A stretch of DNA of 64,000 bases from Candidatus Ichthyocystis hellenicum (GTDB taxonomy: Bacteria > Pseudomonadota > Gammaproteobacteria > Burkholderiales > 2013Ark19i): assembly GCF_001460935.1 (NCBI RefSeq), contig NZ_LN906597.1, positions 482,768 to 546,767 on the forward strand, written 5' to 3'. The notes below the pieces were generated by a model, which ran no database searches, was not told the origin of the DNA, and worked only from the letters and a program-made list of their open reading frames with translations. Position 1 is the stretch's first letter; each line of letters starts with the position of its first letter. A program made the position numbers and the translations under genes. This document shows positions 38,906-48,527 of this stretch, piece by piece.

Positions 38906-40420
38906 TCAATTCCGACTTTCTTTTAAAGATATTTTCCACTTTTGTGGACCAATTTCGTGTATGGACTCACCCAATGACGAAACAGAGACGGTAACGGGCA
39001 TGTCTTTTACCGTCAGTTTTCTTACTCCCTCCATGCCTAGATCAGAAAAAGCTATCATTTCCACCTTTGTAATAGATTTAGAAACTAAGTATGCGGCGCC
39101 ACCTACTGCGATCATCGAAACGGCACCGTATTTTTTTATGGCATCGATGCCTTTTTGCTTCCGTTCTCCTTTTCCTATCATCCCAATTACACCTACTTTT
39201 TCGGACAACATAAGTTCTGCGAATCGGTCCATGCGATCTGCTGTGGTTGGTCCTGCTGGTCCTATAATTTCGTCGCGAACGGGATCCACAGGGCCTACGT
39301 AATAAACAATTTTACCTCTCAGATCAAATGGCAATTCTTTCCCTGCATTTATCATGTCTTGAATGCGCTTATGGGCGGCGTCGCGAGCAGTGTATAGAGT
39401 TCCAGATAGTAATAAATTTTGTCCTGCTTGCCACTTTGCTATATCACTCTTAGTTAATGTGTCTATATTCACAGGAGTTGCTTCAACTTGAGTGTCACTC
39501 AAGCTAATGTTCGGCCACAGGGATAGATCAGGTTCAGGGAAGGTAGCAATGTTAGTTCCATCCAGTGAAAAATGTACATGCCTTGTTGAGGCACAGTTTG
39601 GTATGAGTGCTACCGGGAGCGAGACAGCGTGAGTAGGGTAAGTTAGGACTTTTACGTCCAATACAGTCGTAATCCCACCTAATCCCTGTGCGCCAATTCC
39701 TAGTGCATTTACTCGATCGTAAATTTCTATTCGTAGCTTATCTATCGAGTTATCTCCTCCACGTTCCTTAATTTCATGTATGTCAATTGGTGCCATCAGT
39801 GATCTTTTGGCCAAATACATAGCATATTCTGGTGTGCCCCCTATTCCGATACCAAGTATTCCTGGGGGACACCAGCCTGCACCCATAGATGGCAAGGTTT
39901 CAATTATCCAGTTCACTACAGATGCGGATGGATCTAGATTAACAAAACGGCTTTTGTTTTCAGATCCTCCGCCTTTTGCTGCTAAATGAATCTCCACTTT
40001 GTTTCCGGGTACAATGTTATAATGAATGACTGCGGGTGTGTTGTCCTTCGTGTTCGTTCTTTTATCATGAGGATTATCTACGATGGAGAATCGCAATTTG
40101 TTGTTGGGATCTTGGTATGCTTTTCTTACTCCTTCGTGCACCATTTCTGATACTGATAGGTCGGTTTCCCATCTGACATCCATTCCAACATCGATGAAAA
40201 CCACAGAAATGCCTGTATCCTGGCACATAGGTCTTTTGTTTTCGGCACTCATTTTGGAGTTAAGCAATATTTGTGCTATGGCTGTCTTAGCTGCAGAATT
40301 TTTTTCCCGTTTATAAGCTTCAGCTAGTGAGTGAACGAAATCCGGTGGGTGGCAATAAGAAATGAACTGAAAAGCGTTTCTTATAGATTCTATGAACTGT
40401 TGCTTTGTTATTATGGACAT
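38906..40420 (-). CDS. Class I (iron-sulfur) fumarate hydratase
   Basis: The enzyme interconverts fumarate and malate in the TCA cycle using a [4Fe-4S] cluster. The 504-residue protein matches the class I FumA/FumB type: an N-terminal domain with MCQDTGISVVF, GGGSENKSR and GWCPPGILGIGIGGTPE, and a C-terminal domain with GPTTADRMDRF and GKGERKQK. Candidate cluster cysteines occur in MCQDTG, GWCPPG and PNCAST. It is oxygen-sensitive, unlike class II FumC. It stands alone between dnaE and rpmH on the same strand. Confidence 0.93.
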   Translation of the reverse strand: MSIITKQQFIESIRNAFQFISYCHPPDFVHSLAEAYKREKNSAAKTAIAQILLNSKMSAENKRPMCQDTGISVVFIDVGMDVRWETDLSVSEMVHEGVRKAYQDPNNKLRFSIVDNPHDKRTNTKDNTPAVIHYNIVPGNKVEIHLAAKGGGSENKSRFVNLDPSASVVNWIIETLPSMGAGWCPPGILGIGIGGTPEYAMYLAKRSLMAPIDIHEIKERGGDNSIDKLRIEIYDRVNALGIGAQGLGGITTVLDVKVLTYPTHAVSLPVALIPNCASTRHVHFSLDGTNIATFPEPDLSLWPNISLSDTQVEATPVNIDTLTKSDIAKWQAGQNLLLSGTLYTARDAAHKRIQDMINAGKELPFDLRGKIVYYVGPVDPVRDEIIGPAGPTTADRMDRFAELMLSEKVGVIGMIGKGERKQKGIDAIKKYGAVSMIAVGGAAYLVSKSITKVEMIAFSDLGMEGVRKLTVKDMPVTVSVSSLGESIHEIGPQKWKISLKESRN

Positions 40421-40469
40421 GTTTTCATTCCGTGAAAGTTTGGCAAATGCATTTTAAGAGAAAATCATT

Positions 40470-40491
40470 GTAATTCAGAATTATGAATTAC
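40470..40491. repeat. AT-rich inverted repeat upstream of fumarase
   Basis: GTAATTC (40470-40476) and GAATTAC (40485-40491) are perfect arms around an 8-base spacer in the 87-base gap between dnaE and the fumarase start. It could be an operator for the fumarase gene or the weak end of dnaE transcription. No T-run supports termination. Confidence 0.35.
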
Positions 40492-40507
40492 CCAATATCA
40501 TCAATTA

Positions 40508-43500
40508 TTAATACCTTATATGATATGGTTTTTTTGAACAAGACAGTAACTGTTGACAAGCTTCCAGAAAGTCATTGGAGATTTTTATTTTCCATTTTTG
40601 TCCAGTTCTTATATAGCAGGAAATATTGTTATTGACGTAATAGAATGTTACAGGTACCGAATTATCCTGTGTTGCGTGCTCCTTGATTAGATTGCATATA
40701 TCAGTTATTGGGGAAAACGGTTGAATGTACAGAATGAGTTGAGATGCTTTTTCTTCTCTGAGTTGTTCTAGTGACATAATGCGACTTGCTATAAATCGAT
40801 TAGTTTTATGGTAATTATCGAAAGATATCTTGCCTTCGAAAAATAGCAAGTTGTCAGTTTTAAAAAGTTGTCTGTTCTTTTCAAAATTATCTGAAAATAC
40901 CGTGACTTCAATTTCCTCTTGGCCATCGCTGATAACTGTGCAGTAAGCTTTGCCAATTTTGCGTACCTTATTGATTATGCCACTGATAATTTTGACGCTG
41001 TTGTCCGGATTGCAATGCAGTACATCTCTTAGGGATAGGCGTGTAATTTGCTGTGATTCGTCGGCAAATGCCTGAAATGGATGGGAGCTTAGAAAAAATC
41101 CAACGGCACTTTTTTCTTCAGACAGTTTTTTAAGTAAAGACCATTCAGGGAAGAGTGTTTCTGGGTTTTGATCTGCATTTGATACGGGTTGGTCCATGTC
41201 GAAAAGGCTTACCTGATTAGTGTCAAGGGTTTTCTTTTGCAGAGCTTGCTTCATTTTTTCCTTTATATCTTCGAATAGTATCTTTCTGTTATGGTTCAGC
41301 TTATCGAAGGCTCCTCCTTTGACTAAAAATTCTATACTTCTTTTGTTGACGATGTTTAAATCAATGCGGCTGCAAAAATCAGAAAGACTCGAAAACGGAC
41401 CAGTTTGTCTCCTGTTGATAATTTCTAGGGCAGTATTTTGTCCTACTCCTTTTATAGCGCCGAGCCCATAAAAAATGGTTTTTTCATTTACAGGTGTAAA
41501 TTTATGATCAGATTGATTTATGTCTGGGGAACAAACTGTGATGTTATTTTTTATAGCGTCTTCGTACAAAATTTTAATTTTGTCGGTGTCGTCCATGTCA
41601 AGCGAGAGAGAAGCAGCGATGAAGCATGATGTATGGTGCCTTTTTAGCCATGCTGTCTGATAAGCGATAACTGCGTATGCTGCTGAGTGAGATTTGTTGA
41701 ACCCGTACTCGGCAAATTTTTCCATGAGGTTGAATAAGTGAATTGCCAATTGTTGGTCGTAGTTGTTTTTTTGGGCACCCTTTATGAATATTTCACGATG
41801 CTTTGCCATTTCTTCAGTTTTCTTCTTGCCCATTGCTCTTCTGAGCAAATCTGCTCCCCCCAATGAATATCCAGCTATTATCCTAGATATCAGCATTACT
41901 TGCTCTTGATAAACTATAATTCCATAAGTTGGTTTCAGCACAGACTCTAAACAAGGGTGGTAGTAATTTACAGACGCTTTGCCGTGTTTCCTATTTATGA
42001 AATCATCCACCATTCCTGAACCTAGAGGTCCTGGTCTATACAGTGCCAGTACAGCGATGACGTCTTCGAAATTGTTGGGACGGAGTTTTTTCAACAAATC
42101 TTTCATTCCTCGAGATTCTAGCTGAAAAACGCCAGTGGTGTTTCCCTCACACAGTAAATTATAGGTTTCTGCATCATTAAAATCTATATTTCTTAGTTCT
42201 AGATTTTCTTGATCTGGGTAGAGCGCTTGGATAGATTTTACAGTCCAGTTGATAATCGTTAAGGTTTTTAGTCCTAGAAAGTCAAATTTAACCAGACCAA
42301 CTTCTTCTACATCGTCTTTGTCGTACTGGCTAAGCATATCTGAGGAATTATCAGGTTTGAATAAAGGGCAGAAATTTACTAGTCTATCGGGAGCTATCAG
42401 AACACCGCCGGCGTGGGTACTGATGTTTCTCACTAGTCCTTCTATTTCTTTCGCAAGAGATATGCACTGACGTACGTCTTCTTCGTTTTCTATGCGCTCT
42501 CTGAGCGAAGGTTCCATTTTGCAAGCGATGTCTATTGTTATATTTTTAGTTGGCTCGAACGGAATTAACTTAGCTATGCCGTCAACGAAAGTGTATGGTA
42601 AATTTAGGACGCGACCGATGTCCCTTATGGATGCCTTGGCAGCCATTGTACCAAATGTTGCTATCTGAGAAACGGCATCGTTTCCATATTTGTTTTTGAC
42701 GTAATCTATTACTAGTTGTCTTTTTTCTTGGCAAAAGTCGATATCGAAATCCGGCATGCTAATACGTTCTGGATTTAGGAACCGCTCGAACAGTAAATCG
42801 TATTTTATTGGGTCAAGTTCTGTTATTCCTAGATAGTATGCCACTATTGATCCAGCACCAGATCCCCTTCCAGGTCCGACGGGTATGTCGTTATTTTTAG
42901 CCCAGTTTATGAAATCTTGCACTATTAAGAAGTAGCCAGAGAATCCCATTTCATTGATTATGCGCAGCTCATACTCTAAGCGTTGTTTGTGTACTTTTCT
43001 TGTCTTTTCGGGCAATAGTAAAAGTAATTGCTCTGATTTCTCATAAACAAGCTGTTTTAAATATTCTGTAAGTGTGAAATTTTTTGGTAGTGGAAAGTTT
43101 GGTAATTTTGGAACGCCAAGTTCCAATAATAGATTGCATTGTTTGGCAATTTCTACTGTGTTCAGCAAGGCATCTGTGTAAGGGTGAAAAAGGGCATTTG
43201 CTTCTTTTTCTGATATGAAGTGTTGAGTTGGCTTGAATTCTTTGGGGCGGTTTGGGTGGTTGAGTGTCCATCCGTTTGCAATGCATACTTTTGCCTCATG
43301 TGCATCGAAATCGCTCTTACTGAGAAATTGTACAGGGTGAGTTGCAACTAAGGGGGTATTTGTGGTTTGGCCAATGTTTGCAGAGGCGGTTAGTAGATCT
43401 TCATGTCTGGGATTATATCGCTGAATTTCTATGTAGAAACGATTTTCAAAAACTTCTTTGTAATGTTCAAGTACCAGTAGAGCTTTTTTTTCTTGTTGGC

Positions 43501-43963
43501 GAAGAAGGAGTTGTCCTATCTCTCCTTTGTCGTATCCGGATAATGCTATCAAGTTTCGACAATTTTCCCTTGTGAACCAGGATATTTCGATTGATGCCTC
43601 AGCAGAGTTTTCTTTTTTATGGTACGAAGATGTCAGTAGCTCGCAAATTTTTAGGTAACCATTAATGTTTTTTGCAAGAAGGAGCAATCTCGATTTTTGA
43701 TTATTTATGAGTCCTGTTGTAAGTACATCAACCCCAAGTATTGGCTTAACCCCAACGCGCAGGGCTTCTTTGTAAAATTTTATAAATCCGAAGATGTTGT
43801 TTCTATCTGCTAGCGCTACCGCTGGCATTTTTTGATTGGCAACATGTTCCAGTAAGTGTTTTATACGTATTATGCTGTCTGTAATTGAGAATTCAGACCG
43901 CACTCGCAGATGCACAAACGAAGACACTGGGTGATTATGGGGGTGATGTTGTTTCTTATCCAT
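40508..43963 (-). CDS. dnaE: DNA polymerase III subunit alpha
   Basis: DnaE is the replicative polymerase. The 1151-residue length is standard. It has an N-terminal PHP domain, the catalytic PDFDIDFCQEKR near residue 400, GLVKFDFLGLKTL with the third catalytic Asp, the fingers and beta-binding region, an HhH segment and a C-terminal OB fold. The N terminus starts with a His-rich stretch (HHPHNHP), and the PHP motif reads HLRVRSEFS where HLRVHS is usual. The gene lies alone on the minus strand, divergent from rplC across 240 bases. Confidence 0.97.
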   Translation of the reverse strand: MDKKQHHPHNHPVSSFVHLRVRSEFSITDSIIRIKHLLEHVANQKMPAVALADRNNIFGFIKFYKEALRVGVKPILGVDVLTTGLINNQKSRLLLLAKNINGYLKICELLTSSYHKKENSAEASIEISWFTRENCRNLIALSGYDKGEIGQLLLRQQEKKALLVLEHYKEVFENRFYIEIQRYNPRHEDLLTASANIGQTTNTPLVATHPVQFLSKSDFDAHEAKVCIANGWTLNHPNRPKEFKPTQHFISEKEANALFHPYTDALLNTVEIAKQCNLLLELGVPKLPNFPLPKNFTLTEYLKQLVYEKSEQLLLLLPEKTRKVHKQRLEYELRIINEMGFSGYFLIVQDFINWAKNNDIPVGPGRGSGAGSIVAYYLGITELDPIKYDLLFERFLNPERISMPDFDIDFCQEKRQLVIDYVKNKYGNDAVSQIATFGTMAAKASIRDIGRVLNLPYTFVDGIAKLIPFEPTKNITIDIACKMEPSLRERIENEEDVRQCISLAKEIEGLVRNISTHAGGVLIAPDRLVNFCPLFKPDNSSDMLSQYDKDDVEEVGLVKFDFLGLKTLTIINWTVKSIQALYPDQENLELRNIDFNDAETYNLLCEGNTTGVFQLESRGMKDLLKKLRPNNFEDVIAVLALYRPGPLGSGMVDDFINRKHGKASVNYYHPCLESVLKPTYGIIVYQEQVMLISRIIAGYSLGGADLLRRAMGKKKTEEMAKHREIFIKGAQKNNYDQQLAIHLFNLMEKFAEYGFNKSHSAAYAVIAYQTAWLKRHHTSCFIAASLSLDMDDTDKIKILYEDAIKNNITVCSPDINQSDHKFTPVNEKTIFYGLGAIKGVGQNTALEIINRRQTGPFSSLSDFCSRIDLNIVNKRSIEFLVKGGAFDKLNHNRKILFEDIKEKMKQALQKKTLDTNQVSLFDMDQPVSNADQNPETLFPEWSLLKKLSEEKSAVGFFLSSHPFQAFADESQQITRLSLRDVLHCNPDNSVKIISGIINKVRKIGKAYCTVISDGQEEIEVTVFSDNFEKNRQLFKTDNLLFFEGKISFDNYHKTNRFIASRIMSLEQLREEKASQLILYIQPFSPITDICNLIKEHATQDNSVPVTFYYVNNNISCYIRTGQKWKIKISNDFLEACQQLLSCSKKPYHIRY

Positions 43964-44115
43964 AAGACAGATTGTTGCTATACATATAGTAAATAGATGA
44001 CATCTTAACTAAGTCCGATTCAATGACGATAGCGCGATTTTTGTTATCTTGACAAGCTGTTGTTGTTTGATATGTGGCCGTGGAGAATATTTTTTGTTTT
44101 TTGGCGAAAATAGTT

Positions 44116-44143
44116 TTGAAATCACTGTTCTTTAATCTATAAT
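44116..44143 (+). promoter_or_regulatory. Strong sigma70-type promoter ahead of rplC
   Basis: TTGAAA (44116-44121) and a perfect TATAAT (44138-44143) are separated by 16 bases. Transcription would start near 44150, about 54 bases before rplC. It gives the displaced rplC-to-rplQ block its own promoter now that rpsJ is elsewhere. Prediction is from sequence only. Confidence 0.7.
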
Positions 44144-44164
44144 CGGATCCTTGTTGTGAAACTG

Positions 44165-44195
44165 TCCCTCGACCAATCGTAGTCGAAGCTTGGGA
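44165..44195 (+). promoter_or_regulatory. Leader hairpin that can cover the rplC ribosome-binding site
   Basis: TCGAC (44169-44173) pairs with GTCGA (44182-44186) around an 8-base loop. The flanking TCCC (44165-44168) can pair with GGGA (44192-44195) across a 5-base bulge. That GGGA belongs to the GGGAG ribosome-binding site of rplC. This would fit translational feedback control, but the controlling protein is unknown. Confidence 0.4.
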
Positions 44196-44203
44196 GATTT
44201 TTA

Positions 44204-44839
44204 ATGAAGGTTGGTTTTTTGATGGGCCGTAAGGTTGGTATGATCCGGATCTTTAAAGAGGCTGGGGAGTCCATAGCGGTTACTGTCATTGATGTTTCTG
44301 GTAACAGAATTGTTTCTGTCAAGAATTCTGCTTTGAGTGGATATTCCGCTGTTCAGGTTTGTTTTGGTAATGCTCGCTCGGACAGATTGAATCGGTCTGT
44401 GCGTGGATTTTATGCCAAGGTGGGTATTGAGCCCGGCATAAAGTTGAAAGAGTTTCGTATCCCAGAGGGCCAAGAGGGCTGTTACAATTCTGGTGATACA
44501 TTGGGGGTTGGTGTTTTCAGCGTCGGTTCCCGTCTCAGTGTTTCTGGTGTTACTCGTGGGCATGGTTTTGCCGGTGCTATCAAGAGGCACAATTTTTCTT
44601 CGGGTGATAAATCTCATGGAAACTCTCTTTCTCATAATAAGCCTGGATCTACTGGTATGTGCCAGGATCCTGGTCGTGTGTTTCCCGGAAAGAAAATGCC
44701 GGGTCACATGGGTTGTGCGAGAAGGACGGTAAAGAATCTTCTTTTGTTCGATATTGACGAGAGCCGCAATTTGTTGTTCGTTAAGGGTGCGGTTCCGGGG
44801 CCTAAGGGTGGCTTGGTTTGCGTTAAGTCGATTCTGTAG
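44204..44839 (+). CDS. rplC: 50S ribosomal protein L3
   Basis: L3 is an early 50S assembly protein near the peptidyl transferase centre. The 211-residue protein has GRKVGMIRIF at the N terminus, the loop HNFSSGDKSHGNSLSHNKPG and PGKKMPGHMG. It is the first gene of the resumed S10 operon; rpsJ is 16.7 kb upstream. GGGAG precedes ATG 44204 with 7-base spacing. Confidence 0.98.
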   Translation: MKVGFLMGRKVGMIRIFKEAGESIAVTVIDVSGNRIVSVKNSALSGYSAVQVCFGNARSDRLNRSVRGFYAKVGIEPGIKLKEFRIPEGQEGCYNSGDTLGVGVFSVGSRLSVSGVTRGHGFAGAIKRHNFSSGDKSHGNSLSHNKPGSTGMCQDPGRVFPGKKMPGHMGCARRTVKNLLLFDIDESRNLLFVKGAVPGPKGGLVCVKSIL

Positions 44840-44861
44840 ATATCTGCAAAAGGGGATAATT

Positions 44862-45494
44862 GTGGAGTGTGATTTATTAGATCAGAATGGTCATCTGATT
44901 TCCAAAATTTCTTTATCGGATTCTGTGTTTTCCAGGGAATATAACGAAGCGTTGGTTCATCAGGTTGTTATTTCTTATTTAGCTAATGCTAGACAAGGAT
45001 CTAGAGCACAGAAGAATCGTTCTTCTGTTTCTTATTCGACCCGTAAACCGTGGAAGCAAAAAGGTACTGGTCGTGCCCGTGCTGGTATGAGGTCTTCCCC
45101 ATTGTGGCGTGGGGGTGGTAAGATATTTCCTTCTTCTCCATCAGAGAATTTCCGCCAGAAGATCAATAGGAAAATGTATAGGGCGGCAATGGGTTGCGTG
45201 TGTTCTAGGTTAGTGAGTGAAGGTCGTATATCTTTTGTTGATAAGATAGATGTTCCTCTACCTAAGACGAAGGAATTTTTGAAAATTGCTTCCGCCCTTG
45301 GTTTGCCGGGTGACGGTACGAGGGTTGTTGTTGTGACTGCTGGCTATGATGAGAACTTAGATTTGTCTTCGCGTAATTTGCACTACTGTGATGTTGTGGA
45401 TTCGCTGGTCGTTGATCCTGTTACGCTTGTTAACAGCGGTAGAGTTTTGATGACAGAGGCAGGTTTGAGGGTGCTGGAGGGGAGTCTTTCATGA
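44862..45494 (+). CDS. rplD: 50S ribosomal protein L4
   Basis: L4 lines the exit tunnel and in enterobacteria represses the S10 operon. The 210-residue protein contains FSREYNEALVHQVVISYLAN and the tunnel loop TRKPWKQKGTGRARAG. The start is GTG 44862 with AGGGGA upstream; the frame is open further upstream inside rplC, but the family start supports GTG. rplW overlaps its end by four bases. Confidence 0.96.
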   Translation: MECDLLDQNGHLISKISLSDSVFSREYNEALVHQVVISYLANARQGSRAQKNRSSVSYSTRKPWKQKGTGRARAGMRSSPLWRGGGKIFPSSPSENFRQKINRKMYRAAMGCVCSRLVSEGRISFVDKIDVPLPKTKEFLKIASALGLPGDGTRVVVVTAGYDENLDLSSRNLHYCDVVDSLVVDPVTLVNSGRVLMTEAGLRVLEGSLS

Positions 45495-45805
45495 GTGAGG
45501 TTAAGTCTTTCTTTTTAGATGCTTTCAAGGGTTTTGTTGTTTCTGAGAAGGGTGGTCTTTGTTCTTCTCGTTTCCAGGTTACGGTGAAAGTTGGTACTTA
45601 TCTTAATAAGGCTCAAATAAAGGAAGCTTTCGAGTCTCTTTTTGATGTTTCTGTTGAGGGAGTAACTACTCTGAATGTTGCGGGAAAGAAGAAGCGTTTC
45701 GGTCGTTTTTATGGAAAGCGTTCTGATTGGAAGAAGGCTTATGTTTCCATAAAGGATGATGTTCGCGGCAGGAGTTTTATGGAGAGAAATGATGGCGTTG
45801 CTTAA
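45491..45805 (+). CDS. rplW: 50S ribosomal protein L23
   Basis: L23 sits at the tunnel exit and is the docking site for trigger factor and SRP. The 104-residue protein has VVSEKGG and [19 protein letters not shown], and ends in a basic loop. Overlaps of 4 bases with rplD and 14 bases with rplB indicate tight coupling. Confidence 0.96.
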   Translation: MSEVKSFFLDAFKGFVVSEKGGLCSSRFQVTVKVGTYLNKAQIKEAFESLFDVSVEGVTTLNVAGKKKRFGRFYGKRSDWKKAYVSIKDDVRGRSFMERNDGVA

Positions 45806-46616
45806 AGTTAAGCCTACTTCTCCGGGGCGTCGTTCTCTTGTAAAGGTAGTATGTAACCATTTGCACAAAGGTAGGCCTTTCGCCCCCTTGGTTTCTGGAT
45901 TTCATCGTTCTTTTGGACGAGATGCTTATGGGCACATTACTGTTCGTCACAAGGGTGCTGGTCACAAGAGACTGTATAGGGTTATAGATTTTAAACGTAA
46001 CAAGGACGGAGTACCGGCTAAAGTTGAGAGGATCGAGTATGATCCAAACCGTACTGCTCATATAGCACTGTTGTGCTATGCCGATGGTGAAAGAAGGTAT
46101 ATTGTTGCTCCGCGTGGATTGTTAGCTGGTGGAGTTGTGGAAAGTGGGCCGTTGGCGCCGATAAAGGTTGGAAATGCCTTGCCTATTCGCAATATTCCTG
46201 TTGGTACTGTTTTGCATTGTGTTGAAATGTTGCCGGGCAAAGGTGCTCAGATAGCTCGTTCAGCTGGTGTTTCTGTGGTGTTGTTGGCTAAAGAATCTGC
46301 TTATGCTCAGGTTCGCTTGCGCTCTGGTGAGGTTCGCAGAGTTCATGTTGAGTGTCGTGCTGTAGTGGGTGAGGTGAGTAATGAGGAAAATTCTCTTCGT
46401 TCGATAGGTAAGGCTGGTGCTAATCGTTGGAGAGGCATACGACCTACTGTTCGTGGTGTAGCTATGAACCCGGTTGATCACCCTCATGGTGGTGGTGAGG
46501 GTAGGACAGGAGAAGGTGGTGAGCCTACAAGTCCTTGGGGCAAGCCTACTAAAGGCTATAGAACGCGGTCTAACAAGCGTACTCAACCTTTGATTGTTTC
46601 CAGAAGACGCAAGTGA
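45792..46616 (+). CDS. rplB: 50S ribosomal protein L2
   Basis: L2 is needed for subunit joining and peptidyl transfer. The 274-residue protein begins [14 protein letters not shown] and has the highly conserved [17 protein letters not shown] with the key His. ATG 45792 lies inside the end of rplW with GGAGAG upstream. C-terminal [14 protein letters not shown] is typical. Confidence 0.98.
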   Translation: MALLKVKPTSPGRRSLVKVVCNHLHKGRPFAPLVSGFHRSFGRDAYGHITVRHKGAGHKRLYRVIDFKRNKDGVPAKVERIEYDPNRTAHIALLCYADGERRYIVAPRGLLAGGVVESGPLAPIKVGNALPIRNIPVGTVLHCVEMLPGKGAQIARSAGVSVVLLAKESAYAQVRLRSGEVRRVHVECRAVVGEVSNEENSLRSIGKAGANRWRGIRPTVRGVAMNPVDHPHGGGEGRTGEGGEPTSPWGKPTKGYRTRSNKRTQPLIVSRRRK

Positions 46617-46633
46617 TTTTTTAGGATGGTAGA

Positions 46634-46915
46634 ATGAGTCGTTCTCTTAAGAAGGGTCCTTTTGTTTGTGCAAGTTTGTTGAAAAAAGCTGTTACTGCTG
46701 TGTCTCAGAGAGATAAACGACCGATAAAGACCTGGTCCCGTTCATCGACTGTTGTTCCTGACTTCGTCGGGCTTACTATAGCCGTTCATAACGGAAGACA
46801 GCATGTGCCTGTGTTTATTTCTGAGAATATGGTTGGTCACAAACTTGGTGAGTTTGCTTTGACGAGGGTTTTCAAGGGCCATCCTGGGGGCAAGAAGGTT
46901 GTTATCAAAAGGTAG
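46634..46915 (+). CDS. rpsS: 30S ribosomal protein S19
   Basis: S19 forms the 30S head with S13. The 93-residue protein starts [18 protein letters not shown] and has [26 protein letters not shown] lies ahead of ATG 46634. It keeps the rplB-rpsS-rplV order. Confidence 0.98.
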   Translation: MSRSLKKGPFVCASLLKKAVTAVSQRDKRPIKTWSRSSTVVPDFVGLTIAVHNGRQHVPVFISENMVGHKLGEFALTRVFKGHPGGKKVVIKR

Positions 46916-46947
46916 TTTGAGTTTTTTGGTAATTGAGGGAGATTTTT

Positions 46948-47298
46948 ATGCAGGTCAAGGCTGTTCTTAAGGGGGTTCGTCTCTCTCCTCAGAAGGGTCG
47001 TTTGGTTGCTGATACGATTCGGGGTTTGCCTGTTGTAGAGGCTTTGAGGTTGCTTAGTTTTTGTTCCCGTCGTAAGGCTGCGCAGATTATTAGGGCAGTT
47101 GTTTTTTCTGCTGCGTCTAATGCTGAGCATAATCAGGGCATGGATCTTGAAGATTTGTTGGTTGTTCAGATTTTTATTGAAAAGGGTCCTGTCCTTAAGA
47201 GATTTTCTGCTAGGGCCCGTGGCCGTGGTGCTAGGATTTTAAAACCTACGTCTCACATATATGTTTTTGTTGGTACCGTTGGTGATTTGGAGAATTAG
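46948..47298 (+). CDS. rplV: 50S ribosomal protein L22
   Basis: L22 lines the exit tunnel with L4. The 116-residue protein starts [19 protein letters not shown] and has the extended loop ending [25 protein letters not shown] precedes ATG 46948; an upstream in-frame start at 46933 would add five residues and is rejected. Confidence 0.97.
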   Translation: MQVKAVLKGVRLSPQKGRLVADTIRGLPVVEALRLLSFCSRRKAAQIIRAVVFSAASNAEHNQGMDLEDLLVVQIFIEKGPVLKRFSARARGRGARILKPTSHIYVFVGTVGDLEN

Positions 47299-47309
47299 GA
47301 GAGTTCTGG

Positions 47310-48083
47310 ATGGGGCAGAAAGTTCATCCTGTGTGTTTTCGTTTATCGATGACCAAGGATTGGGGTTCTCGTTGGTATGCAAAAGGTTCTGTTTTTGCGA
47401 AAATGCTGGCGGAGGATATTCGTGTTCGTGAATATCTGAAAAAGAGGGTTTCTGGTGCGGCAATAAGTAGAATCTTGATTGAACGTCCTGCTAAGAGTGC
47501 TCGCGTAACGCTTTTTTCTGGCCGTCCAGGTGTGATTATTGGCAAAAAGGGTGATGGCCTGGAGAGAATTCGTGCTGATATTCAGGCTATGCTTAGTGTT
47601 CCTGTTTGTGTAAATGTTGAGGAAGTTAGAAAACCGGAGTTGGAAGCTCAGATTGTTTCTGATTCTTTGGCTCAACAATTGGAAAAGCGGGTGATGTTTA
47701 GGCGAGCAATGAAGAGATGTATACAGAGTGCTATGCGTTTAGGCGCTGAAGGTATTAAGATAGAGGCATCTGGTAGGTTAAATGGCATTGATATTGCTCG
47801 TTCTGAGTGGTACCGTGAGGGTCGAGTTCCGTTGCAGAAGCTTCGTGCAGATATTGGTTACGGATTCAGTGAGGCTAAAACTACCTATGGTCTTATTGGT
47901 TTGAAGGTATGGATTTTTAAGGGAGATAGAGCTGCTGTTGCATCTCCATCTTCTTCTCCGGTTTCTCCTTCTGCTGTGCCTTCTCCTCCTTCCCCACGTT
48001 CTGCTCCTGATAATCAGCGTAAAAGGTCTCGTGAAGGCTCTAGGAAATCTTTTCCTGCTACTAAATCCGGCTCAGGGTCGTAA
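47310..48083 (+). CDS. rpsC: 30S ribosomal protein S3
   Basis: S3 lines the mRNA entry tunnel and has KH and C-terminal domains. The 257-residue protein starts [18 protein letters not shown], has the KH motif [17 protein letters not shown], and ends its conserved region at [13 protein letters not shown] near residue 212. A tail of about 45 residues rich in Ser, Pro and later Arg/Lys follows; it is low-complexity and is not part of the conserved fold. AGGAGAG overlaps the rplV stop codon. Confidence 0.97.
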   Translation: MGQKVHPVCFRLSMTKDWGSRWYAKGSVFAKMLAEDIRVREYLKKRVSGAAISRILIERPAKSARVTLFSGRPGVIIGKKGDGLERIRADIQAMLSVPVCVNVEEVRKPELEAQIVSDSLAQQLEKRVMFRRAMKRCIQSAMRLGAEGIKIEASGRLNGIDIARSEWYREGRVPLQKLRADIGYGFSEAKTTYGLIGLKVWIFKGDRAAVASPSSSPVSPSAVPSPPSPRSAPDNQRKRSREGSRKSFPATKSGSGS

Positions 48084-48101
48084 TTTTTTTGGGTAATTTT
48101 T

Positions 48102-48527
48102 ATGTTACAGCCAGCTAAAAGAAAGTATCGTAAGGATCACAAAGGAAGGAATAGGGGTGTTGCCGTCCGTGGTAGCTCTGTTGCTTTTGGTGATTTTGGT
48201 TTGAAAGTTACCGGTTTGGCGAGGATTACTGCTCGTCAGATTGAGGCTGCTAGAAGAGCTATGACTCGCCATATAAAGAGAGGCGGTCGGATTTGGGTTC
48301 GTATTTTTCCAGATAAACCTATATCTTCTAAACCGGCTGAAGTTAGGATGGGTAATGGTAAGGGCAGTCCAGAGTTTTATGTAGCTCAGGTTCAGCCAGG
48401 AAAAGTTATTTATGAGATGGATGGTGTGAGTGAGAAATTAGCTCGGGAGGCTTTTTCTTTGGCTGCTGCTAAGTTGCCGGTCAAGACTGTCTTCGTAACG
48501 AGAAGGAGTATGGTAAGTGAGGGCTAG
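48102..48527 (+). CDS. rplP: 50S ribosomal protein L16
   Basis: L16 helps place A-site tRNA. The 141-residue protein starts [19 protein letters not shown] and has [15 protein letters not shown] and [14 protein letters not shown]. Its last 11 bases overlap the rpmC start, a coupled junction. Confidence 0.98.
   Translation: MLQPAKRKYRKDHKGRNRGVAVRGSSVAFGDFGLKVTGLARITARQIEAARRAMTRHIKRGGRIWVRIFPDKPISSKPAEVRMGNGKGSPEFYVAQVQPGKVIYEMDGVSEKLAREAFSLAAAKLPVKTVFVTRRSMVSEG

Noticed and set aside
44201-44707. Open frame antisense to rplC
   Set aside because: Shadow of rplC; no start context or homology.
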